From Macrophomina tecta (taxonomy: Eukaryota > Ascomycota > Dothideomycetes > Botryosphaeriales > Botryosphaeriaceae), in NCBI GenBank assembly GCA_024180945.1, contig JAKSGN010000005.1, positions 1,860,001 to 1,924,000 on the forward strand: DNA of 64,000 nucleotides. The letters are read 5' to 3'. Position 1 is the first letter of the stretch, and each line of letters opens with the position of its first letter. The position numbers and the translations under genes were made by a program. This document shows positions 56,327 to 64,000 of the stretch, one piece after another. A model generated the notes under the pieces. It saw only the letters and a program-made list of their open reading frames with translations. It did no database searches and was not told where the DNA came from.

Positions 56327-57193
56327 AATGAAGGATAGGGTTTCACAGGGAGAGGATGCCTGCGGGATGCGATGTGGTGATCACAGAGTAGGTGTATAGC
56401 GTAGGTTCAGCTCCGAAATGATTGAAAGAAGATAGAGCGGATTGAAATCCAGAGTCAGTGGAAGAGAGAAGAGCCGGGCATTTGAGGGTGCGGAAAGTCG
56501 AGTTCGCGCGGTGACAGTGCTTCTCCACAGATCCGAGAAGATGCGCAGGCCGCCCGCTGCTGTCACGAAAGGCAAATCGGCTTACGCTATGGTCGCAACT
56601 CCGAGCGCTGGAAATGCACGTCGAGGGCAGGCAGTGGCGTTGGCGTTGGGCTGGCGGCGTGGGGGATGCGTAAAGATTCATCCATCGGCAGTTTCCAGCC
56701 AGTGTGGAGCGGCGCAATGATTCTTTCAGCAACCGAAGCCGACCAGACGCCTGCCAACAGGGGCGCCAGTCGACGCGGGCCTGATTGGCCTTGCAGCCAG
56801 GCCCGTCTAGTGCCAAACGCCCCGAGGAAGTTTTCTCTTCCCCACAACCCAACGCCCCGGATAGCCTGTCAGTCCCCAGATCCGGGGACGCGTCCCTGTC
56901 ATCCACCATGCATCTTGGCCTCCCGGCGCCCACTGCGCCCGCACACTGATAAATAGTCCTCCCTCATCGGCCATCACTCCCCTGTTCCATCTCTGTCCTC
57001 CTCGCCATTTCCTCCCCTCCTCCTCCTCCTCCTCCTCCTCCTCCTCCTCCTCCCCCTCTCAACCCATTGCCCAAAGCGGTTGAAGGGTTTTCTCCTGTCC
57101 TGGCCCCTCTCCGATTGCCACTCCGTCTCCTCGCGTTCCCCCGACGCAGTCGCATTCATCCCTCTGCGGGTTAGGGCCATCACTCCGGCCGCA
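56327..57193. promoter_or_regulatory. Divergent promoter, quinate dehydrogenase / quinate permease
   Basis: 867 bp between starts at 56326 (-) and 57194 (+), including the TCC array at 57015-57052 close to the permease start. Co-induction by quinate is expected from family knowledge; no activator site was found by eye. Confidence 0.45.
57015..57052 (+). repeat. (TCC)n trinucleotide array
   Basis: About 12 CTC/TCC units, 140 bp upstream of the permease ATG, in a pyrimidine-rich leader. Confidence 0.85.
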
Positions 57194-59230
57194 ATGGGTG
57201 TCCTTGCGCTTGTCGAGGATAGGCCGACGCCGAAGGCTGTCTACAACTGGCGCGTCTATGCCTGCGCCACCATCGCCTCGTTCGCATCCTGCACCATTGG
57301 CTATGACAGTGCTTTCATCGGCACAACCCTATCCCTGCCGTCCTTCGTGGACGAGTTCAAGTTCGAGGAGATGAGTGCCTCGCATCTGGCTCTCGTCAAG
57401 GCCAACATTGTCTCCGTCTACCAAGCCGGCGCTTTCTTCGGCTCTCTCTTCGCCTACGTCAGCAGTTACTTCTGGGGTCGTCGCATTTCTCTGCAGCTTT
57501 TCTCATTAATCTTCATCCTGGGTGCTGGTATGATGCTGGGCGCAAATGGCGACCGTGGCCTCGGTCTCATCATCGGTGGCCGTGTCCTCGCCGGCATCGG
57601 CGTTGGCGGCGCCTCCAACATGACTCCCATCTACATCTCCGAGTTGGCTCCTCCCGCAGTGCGCGGTCGCCTTGTCGGTATCTACGAGGCAGGCTGGCAG
57701 ATTGGCGGTCTCGTCGGCTTCTGGATTAACTACGGTCTTGATGAGACTATGGCCCCGAGCCACACTCAGTGGCTCATCCCCTTCGCCGTTCAACTCATCC
57801 CCGCCGGCCTCTTGATGATTGGCGCGCTCTGGCTGCGCGAATCTCCCCGCTGGCTGTTCCAGAAGGGCAGGCGCGAGGAGGCCATGAAGAACTTGTGTTG
57901 GATAAGGAAATTGCCGGCTGATGATCTCTACATCGTCGAGGAGGTTGCTTTCATCGATGCAGCCCTTGAAGAGCAAAAGGCCACTATTGGTCTCGGCTTC
58001 TGGAAGCCTTTTCAGGTAAGCGTTTCACCGTCAGTCATGCGTTAGGTGGAGGGGTGTGTTGGAAGTTCAATGCCACTGTTGGGTAAAACTTCGGCAATGC
58101 CGATGATGAACTTCCGGGACACCTCCACCCATAAACGGCCAGCAGAATAAAATGCGCCTGCGGAATGCATTCTTCCTATGCTTCGGCCCTTGCTAAATAT
58201 ACATGAATCTTGGAACTTTTACTAATTATACATAAAAGGCCGTCGGGCGCTCGCGCAAGGTGCAGTGGCGCTTTTTCCTCGGTGGCATGCTTTTCCTGTA
58301 AGGACGTCTTCTTAATTATTGATGAATTGAATGCTAAAAGAGGCCTTAGTCTTCAGAACGGGTCCGGAATTAATGCCATTAACTACTATTCACCAACGGT
58401 ATTCAAGTCCATCGGCCTCAACGGTACCAACGCCTCCTTCCTTACCACTGGAATTTTCGGCGTGGTTAAGACCGTTGTTACCTTCCTCTGGCTGTTCTTC
58501 CTCGTTGAACAAGTTGGCCGTCGCCTCATGCTGATGATTGGCTCCATCGGTGGCTCGGCCTGCATGTGGTTCATCGGAGCTTATATCAAGCTCGCCGGAG
58601 TCTCTTCCAGCACTGCATCCACAAACTCTGGAAAAGGCCTCAGCGGGGGAGGAATTGCGGCTATGTTTTTCTTTTATCTGTGGACTGCCTTCTACACTCC
58701 TTCTTGGGTGAGTTTCCATGCTCCGCACCTTCCCGCAACAGAACATCCACCCCCCTGAAATCCAACCACCACAACACCTCAACCTTCCGCACCCTATTAT
58801 ATATTATTCCATGCTGATTTCCTCGCAGAACGGGACGCCCTGGATATATAATAGTGAAATGTTCGATACGAATACCCGTTCTCTGGGCCAGGCATCCGCT
58901 GCAGCCAATAACTGGTTCTGGAATTTCATCATTAGCCGGTTCACGCCCCAGATGTTCCTAAAGATGGAGTACGGTGTATACTTTTTCTTCGCATCTCTCA
59001 TGATTCTCTCTGCAGTCTTTGTTTACTTCCTCCTTCCAGAAACGAAGGGAGTTCCCTTGGAGGCGATGGATCGCCTCTTCGAGATCAAGCCCTCCGGCAA
59101 GGCCCACGCTATCATTATGAAAGAACTTAGGGAGCAGGAAGAAAACTTCAGACAGGATGCCGAGGGTGCTGGCCTCACTGCACAGAAGACCAAGGAGGAA
59201 TTCATCGAGAAGGTGGACAGCAATGTGTAA
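57194..59230 (+). CDS. Quinate permease (MFS sugar/quinate transporter)
   Basis: Exons 57194-58015, 58239-58297, 58350-58707 and 58829-59230; 546 aa, similar to Neurospora QA-Y. A 12-TM plasma-membrane H+ symporter that imports quinate. Motifs: IGYDSAFIGTTLSLPSF (TM1); YFWGRRISLQLFS, the loop 2-3 motif; GGRVLAGIGVGGASNMTPIY; ISELAPPAVRGRLVGIYEAG; RESPRWLFQKGR; the conserved QNGSGINAINYYSPT; and LLPETKGVPLEAMDRLFE near the end. The second-third exon joint gives LFLLQNGSG where relatives have a Trp before QNG; the acceptor at 58349 is the only phase-correct choice I found. Start at MGVLALVEDRPTPKAVYNWR, which matches the family N-terminus. Induction with the neighbouring genes is expected. Confidence 0.94.
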
Positions 59231-60009
59231 GGGGGGTTAAAGGGTAGGGCGTAGTGAACCGCGGAGGGAATGGACGAGATCAGCGTTTAGGGCGCACCTA
59301 CTTTTGTTTAATTGTTTTGATTACGATTGTGAATGCTACGGAGGATATTCCATAGCATAACGATAGAGATACCTCCTCAAACCACAACCAATGTGGCAAC
59401 GATGATATCAATGACTACTTCAACACCAAGATACAGTCGTTTTCTTAATCCGGTGCTTTCCCACCCCCGCAGTACCTCTTTCCCGAAGATGAGAATCACG
59501 GAGCCGGTCACCCCACCGAATCTACATCGGGTTGAGAATTCATCGAGGTGAACGTCAAGTTGCACAAAATGTTGCTGGTTCATCCCTACTCGGACGCACT
59601 CGGAACTAGAAACCTTGATGTGTCAGCACACGATTCACTCTCTGAGACGTTTTTAGCTCCATGCCCTTCCGTTAAGAGCGTTTCTCATCTGGCCTCTTTC
59701 CGGATTTCTACACCAAGTTCACGCTATCTCACTTATTTCACTCGTTTCATCGAATCAATTCGCCGGTTCTCTACCCTTCATTCAAGGATCATTCTGTCGT
59801 TGTTACGCTATTCACCGTGACGAAACACCTGCCTCCGATTCCGCCTCTTACCAAAGTAAGCTTTTACTTCTCCCGTATGTTTGACTGGCTTGGGATGTTG
59901 TTTGTGTTCCGTCCTATGGAAGGATTCGGGTCCTGTTTGATGCTCGCCTGCGCTACCATCACTGACTTGATATGGATGATGTGTTATTCTCTTATGATTC
60001 CGCACAGCT
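59231..60009. other. Intergenic / transposon boundary
   Basis: 3' flank of the permease and DNA bordering the copia element. Nothing recognised. Confidence 0.4.
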
Positions 60010-60252
60010 GAACCTTTGAAATTGTGTTGAATTTGGGTGAGTGAAGAGTAGTGAGGTCAGAAAGAGAGTAGATTCTGCCTGTCTCCTGAGAGGGAGGTAG
60101 GTATGCTTTGCTTATATACATAAATGAGTGCTTGAATAACCGAGGAGAATAGAAGCCGATATTGCTATCCGAAGCTTGTGAAGATGAGGAGTAGTGAGGA
60201 GGTGGCAAAGAGTAGATGCTGATCTGTAGCAATAAGGCAAAATAGTCTGACA
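60010..60252 (-). repeat. Putative 3' LTR of the copia element
   Basis: Just downstream of pol a purine tract (GTGAAGGGGGTG, 60264-60253 on the minus strand) precedes TGTCAGAC at 60252, a normal PPT-to-LTR junction starting TG. Inside is a TATA-like TATATAAG near 60118-60111. The other end (a CA) is uncertain, near 60010-60018. Confidence 0.5.
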
Positions 60253-60338
60253 CACCCCCTTCACGACGTGTACGCTTGGGAGGGTCGTGATAGTAGAAGC
60301 AGCGTCGAGTGTACAATAAAAGCAGTAGAGAATAGTGG

Positions 60339-63300
60339 TTAGTTATCTTGCAATTTAGTAGTGATGTCTTCGAGTCCAATTTGTTGAAGAAAGTATTGAT
60401 GTTTCTGTTTGTTGAGAGGTTTAGTGAGTCCATCTGCAATTGTCTCTGCAGTGGGAGTCCAAGAGATTGAAATGTTGCCTTCTTGTACTTCCTGGCGTAG
60501 CCAGTGGCTGTGGATTTGAACATGACGAAGTTTTGTGATGAGCTTATAAGTTTCCTCGTCAAGTAGGCGAATTGTCTGAGTGTTGTCACACTGAATCTTT
60601 GTCTGATGTCCAGTAGAGAAATCGATTGCTTTGAAGAGGTTTTCCCACCAAATAGTTTCCTTGGCGGTGGCTGAGAGTGCGAGTAATTCGGCTTCAGTGC
60701 TGCTCGTAGTGACAGTGCGTTGCTTAGCTGCTTTCCAGTCGATAGGTCCTCCAAAGAGTCGAAAGAGAAAACCTTGAATGCTCTTTCTGGTGTCAATATC
60801 TGAAGCAAATGAGGCATCGCTGGAGGCAATAAAGAGATCTTTGGTAGACTGAGTAAAGCCTGAGAAAGTAAGAGCGTAGTTTCGAGTACTTGCCAGATAC
60901 TCGAGAACTCGTTGAGCCAGATGAAGGTGCTGAGCTGATGGGTTCTGCAAGTGTTCAGAGAGTCGTGATGCTGCGTGAGCGATATCAGGTCTAGTGTGGA
61001 CTGCAGCGTAGTTGATTGATCCGACTTTCTGTTGGTAGACGTAGATATCTTGCTCTGTAGCTTGTTCAGGATTCTGAGTGATAGGTTCGTCAGGTGGGAG
61101 AGGAACTGAGCGCTTCGAGTCTTCTTTGACATTGAATTTGGCAGTAAGTTTCGAGATGTATGAGTCTTGGCAAAGCCAGAGTTTGCGTTCGTTCCGGTTG
61201 CGGATAATCCTAATGGCTAGAAACCACTGAATTTCCCCGAGATATCTCATCTCGTAGATTTCGAAGAGCTTGCGCTGAAAGTCGTCGACATAGGCGGTGT
61301 GATCCTTATGATAGATGATGACGATATCGTCTACAAAGAAGAATAGGATCATATGTTCGTTCGTGAAGAGGCAGGGAGCTTCTGGCACTTCAGTAAGGCC
61401 GAGATTTTGAAGTGTCGTTGACAAGTGCTTTTGCCAGAGAGCTGGCGACTGCTTAAGTCCATAGAGTGCTCGTAAGAGTAAGAGAACGAGTCCGTCCTTA
61501 ATTTTCATGCCGGGTGGTGGTTTACAGTAGGTTTCTTCATCGATTGGCACGTGTGGATACGCATTGATGACATCGTATTGCCTTGATTCAAGATCGAAAG
61601 CGGCCATGATTGCCATAAGTCCTCTGAAGATACGTGCAGCGAGTGTGGCAGCGTAGGTATCCTGAGCAGTCGATTGAAGGTCTCCTCGTACGCAGAGTCG
61701 CGCTTTGAACTTGATAAGATAGCCTTCTTCGTCGAACTTGTATTTGAATACCCAGGTGAGTGGAAGAATCTGTTTCTTCGCTGCGTGTGCCTGAGTAGCT
61801 AGAGCTTGTTTCCAGGTTCGGATTTGCTCAAGTTTCTTGATTTCTTCGAGAAGTGCGTCCATAAATCTGTCTCCGAATGGGTGATTGAGGAGTTCCTCAA
61901 AATTCTTTGGTTCTGGTGGCAGATTATCTCGATGGAGTGTAGTTGTCGGCCTTGGAGTGTGAATTGCAGCTGAAAAGGCGTTGTAGAAGGTTGACTTTGG
62001 ATATACTTGAGTTTGAGCAAGAGTTGCAGCGTATGCTTCCTTCCGTGGTTTTCGAGGCTTCTTAAAAGGATCATTGCTGTAATTTGGATTCTGGTTTCTT
62101 GAACTTCTTGAGCTTTTCTCAGGAATGATCGTTTCTTCAGTGATATCGGCTGCAATATCTGCTCCTCTTGGTGCTCTGTTGCCTGGAGCAGCTCCTGGTT
62201 GTGGTGGAGTATCATACTGAGCTGGTAGCAGAGGTCCAAGTCGTTGCTCAGTTTGTTCTTGTGCTTGTTCTTGTTGCTCCATAGCTTCTTGTGGCACGAG
62301 AGCTTGTATTTGGGGTTCCACTGATTCTGAAGGTGTTGGTAATTGACGGGTAGACGAGTCTTTCTCAGCTTGAGATTGAATGGTTGCTTGAGCGTCGTTT
62401 GTTCCTTCGTAGTGGGATGAGGATTCGGATTCTTCCTGAGGCATGAGACCGTAGATTGATGGTAGATTAGGAGTATTGAGGGTCTCAATTACTTCTTTTT
62501 CAAGAATTTTGCCGATATCAGTTTCGGTAGGGTCGTAGAAGCTCGTTTCGTCAAAGGTGACGTCTCTGGTCCTTATTACCTTATCCTGGCTTGGAATCCA
62601 GATGCGGAAGATGTTGGTTGAGTCGTATCCAACGAGATATCCAATAAAAGCTCGTTCAGCAAGCTTGTGCGTGCGTGGGAGGTCCTTGCGTAGAGAGTAG
62701 GCTTTGCATCCATAGGCCTTAAGGTGAGAGAGATTTGGTTTATTGCCAGTGACTCTCTCGAAAGGAGTGATCCAGCTGAGTTTCTTGAGTGGAGTCCTGT
62801 TGTGGATATAGGCGGCGGCTCTGATGGTTTCAGGCCAAAGTCGTTCTGGGAGGTTGGCTCCAATTCGCATGGCTCGTGCTTTGGTGAGAAGTACACCTCC
62901 TGAGCGTTCAGAGTGTCCGTTTTGCTCGGGTGTTGCTGGAGCTGAAGTTTCAAGTGTGATTCCATGGTCCATAAGATAAGAGAGAAAGGTATTTCCGAGT
63001 GTTGTTTCTCCATCAGTTCTGAAGAAGATAACTTTGCCATGGTAGCGTATCTTGATGATTTTGAGTCCGTAGATGGCCAGTTCAGCGGTGTCTGATTTGT
63101 GTCGATACGTGAATGGGAGGATGAAATTTGATGAAGAGCAGGCTAAATGGGCTGTCCATCTATCTCCGTTGTAAGCTGGCGTAAGTTGGAGAAGGTCGAA
63201 CGTGACGCGCGAGAAGGGTTGTGACGGTTCTTCTTCCTTGTCTGGTAATCGCGAGATAAGACGGTGAGCCTTTGATAGAGCGCAGGTCTCACAGTGCTGA

Positions 63301-64000
63301 AGTGGTTGATCAGATGGAGTGATGCTGGTGCCTTTGGTGGATTCTTCGAGGTGTTGAAGAGTTTCCTGGCTAGCGTGGCCAAGGATTTGGTGCCAGTTGG
63401 TGATCTGTGCGGCTTTAGTTGCGAAAGCAGTTGGTTGTAAGGCAATAAGTGAAGAGTGAGCTTGGAGAGTTGCTACGTTGCGCTCGAGATAAAAATGACC
63501 ATTGTGTCGTTCAGTGAAGCAAAAGGTGTTGTTGTTTTTGCTGAGAGTGCCAGTCCTTGGATTCCAGTCAATTCCTGCTTCGAGAGCTTTGTCGAGTGAT
63601 ATAAGATTGGCCATGAAAGATGGGGACATTGCAACGTCTTGGAGAGTAATATGGCCCTTTCCAGATGGTGTCTTGACATTCACGGTAACTGTTCCGTAGG
63701 CCGTGATTGGTGCAGTGGTTTCTCCGCAGGTGAGGTATTCATCTGGTTCAGCAGCTCTGGTTTGTGTGAATCTGTCTTGCATAAAGCTGTTGCAGATGTG
63801 ATGATCGGTTCCAGAGTCTAGAATCCAGGATGATTGGAGAGAGGTATTGGCTCTTCTTGTAGAGTGACTAATGACTGAGAATGAGGCGACTTCGATTGAA
63901 GGAGATTTGCTTTGACTGTTGGCAGTAGTAGTGGATTGGAATCCAGGTTGTCTTTCTCTTTCTCGATTTAGTGCATAGTCAACTTTTGCTTTGATTTTTG
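60339..64000 (-). CDS. Copia gag-pol polyprotein (partial, C-terminal about 1,220 codons)
   Basis: The frame is open from the right edge to the stop at 60339. In order: a basic Ser-rich gag/protease linker; aspartic protease WILDSGTDHHICNSF; integrase zinc module NWHQILGHASQETLQHL ... HCETCALSKAHR and its catalytic core with TPEQNGHSERSGG; a long Gln/Glu/Pro-rich spacer (about 62,500-62,100); reverse transcriptase LTWVFKYKFDEEGYLIKFKA, QYDVINAYPHVPIDEETYC and the catalytic FFFVDDIVIIYH; RNase H with SSDASFASDIDTRKSIQGFL and TVTTSSTEAELLALSATAKE. The last residues are LEDITTKLQDN. No stop or frameshift is seen in the part available, and it shows no obvious C-to-T (RIP-type) nonsense mutations. 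Confidence 0.94.
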   Translation of the reverse strand, partial: KIKAKVDYALNRERERQPGFQSTTTANSQSKSPSIEVASFSVISHSTRRANTSLQSSWILDSGTDHHICNSFMQDRFTQTRAAEPDEYLTCGETTAPITAYGTVTVNVKTPSGKGHITLQDVAMSPSFMANLISLDKALEAGIDWNPRTGTLSKNNNTFCFTERHNGHFYLERNVATLQAHSSLIALQPTAFATKAAQITNWHQILGHASQETLQHLEESTKGTSITPSDQPLQHCETCALSKAHRLISRLPDKEEEPSQPFSRVTFDLLQLTPAYNGDRWTAHLACSSSNFILPFTYRHKSDTAELAIYGLKIIKIRYHGKVIFFRTDGETTLGNTFLSYLMDHGITLETSAPATPEQNGHSERSGGVLLTKARAMRIGANLPERLWPETIRAAAYIHNRTPLKKLSWITPFERVTGNKPNLSHLKAYGCKAYSLRKDLPRTHKLAERAFIGYLVGYDSTNIFRIWIPSQDKVIRTRDVTFDETSFYDPTETDIGKILEKEVIETLNTPNLPSIYGLMPQEESESSSHYEGTNDAQATIQSQAEKDSSTRQLPTPSESVEPQIQALVPQEAMEQQEQAQEQTEQRLGPLLPAQYDTPPQPGAAPGNRAPRGADIAADITEETIIPEKSSRSSRNQNPNYSNDPFKKPRKPRKEAYAATLAQTQVYPKSTFYNAFSAAIHTPRPTTTLHRDNLPPEPKNFEELLNHPFGDRFMDALLEEIKKLEQIRTWKQALATQAHAAKKQILPLTWVFKYKFDEEGYLIKFKARLCVRGDLQSTAQDTYAATLAARIFRGLMAIMAAFDLESRQYDVINAYPHVPIDEETYCKPPPGMKIKDGLVLLLLRALYGLKQSPALWQKHLSTTLQNLGLTEVPEAPCLFTNEHMILFFFVDDIVIIYHKDHTAYVDDFQRKLFEIYEMRYLGEIQWFLAIRIIRNRNERKLWLCQDSYISKLTAKFNVKEDSKRSVPLPPDEPITQNPEQATEQDIYVYQQKVGSINYAAVHTRPDIAHAASRLSEHLQNPSAQHLHLAQRVLEYLASTRNYALTFSGFTQSTKDLFIASSDASFASDIDTRKSIQGFLFRLFGGPIDWKAAKQRTVTTSSTEAELLALSATAKETIWWENLFKAIDFSTGHQTKIQCDNTQTIRLLDEETYKLITKLRHVQIHSHWLRQEVQEGNISISWTPTAETIADGLTKPLNKQKHQYFLQQIGLEDITTKLQDN

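Larger units (their letters stand above)
60010..64000 (-). mobile_element. Ty1/copia LTR retrotransposon, 3' portion
   Basis: The element lies on the minus strand and runs off the right edge; only the end of gag, pol and the putative 3' LTR are inside. Order protease, integrase, reverse transcriptase, RNase H is the copia order. The pol frame is uninterrupted, suggesting a young insertion. The outer boundary near 60010 is approximate because the other LTR and the target duplication partner are not visible. Confidence 0.9.

Noticed and set aside
52147..57193. Quinate activator sites (GGRTAARYRYTTATCC) in the divergent promoters
   Set aside because: No exact match seen by eye; a proper motif scan would be needed, so none is annotated.

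Overview
The window is nuclear DNA of a filamentous ascomycete (Pezizomycotina). The support is short GT-AG introns of about 48-120 nt with CTNAC/CTNAN branch sites, Pezizomycotina-type gene families, a quinate-utilisation (qa/qut) cluster, and an intron-containing tRNA. A Dothideomycete is plausible, but that is inference. All gene models below are hand-spliced: for each intact multi-exon gene the exon lengths and phases were checked to keep one open frame.

Layout. 1-10.6 kb holds housekeeping and conserved genes: the 3' end of BUD13, a putative mitochondrial protein, the AAA-ATPase AFG2/DRG1, and a large disordered protein. 10.6-21 kb is gene-poor, with one conserved fungal gene (16.1-18.3 kb). 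21-29 kb holds membrane proteins (a CorA-like protein and two rhodopsin-domain proteins) and a tRNA-Gly(GCC) with a 66-nt intron. 29.8-38.5 kb is a decaying accessory block: a solute-binding-protein-like pseudogene, a frameshifted P450, and an MFS efflux pseudogene with a frameshift and a nonsense codon. They surround one intact secreted carboxylesterase.

39.7-43.2 kb encodes a complete nitric oxide synthase (oxygenase plus FMN/FAD/NADPH reductase, about 1065 aa). 44.6-49.9 kb holds two multicopper-oxidase genes, head to head. The minus-strand one keeps all four copper motifs. The plus-strand one is open over eight exons but has lost every copper motif and gained an N-terminal membrane anchor.

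50.1-59.2 kb is a quinate/aromatic catabolic cluster: intradiol ring-cleavage dioxygenase, type II 3-dehydroquinase, inositol-monophosphatase-like QA-X/QUTG protein, quinate dehydrogenase and quinate permease. Permease, dehydrogenase and dehydroquinase would take external quinate to 3-dehydroshikimate. Dehydroshikimate dehydratase and the qa activator and repressor genes are not in the window. 60.0-64.0 kb is the 3' part of an uninterrupted Ty1/copia retrotransposon running off the right edge.

Most notable: the fungal NOS, the copper-less oxidase paralogue paired with an intact one, the block of broken accessory genes, and two exon-intron oddities (a GC-AG intron in NOS and a 13-nt microexon in a rhodopsin-domain gene).
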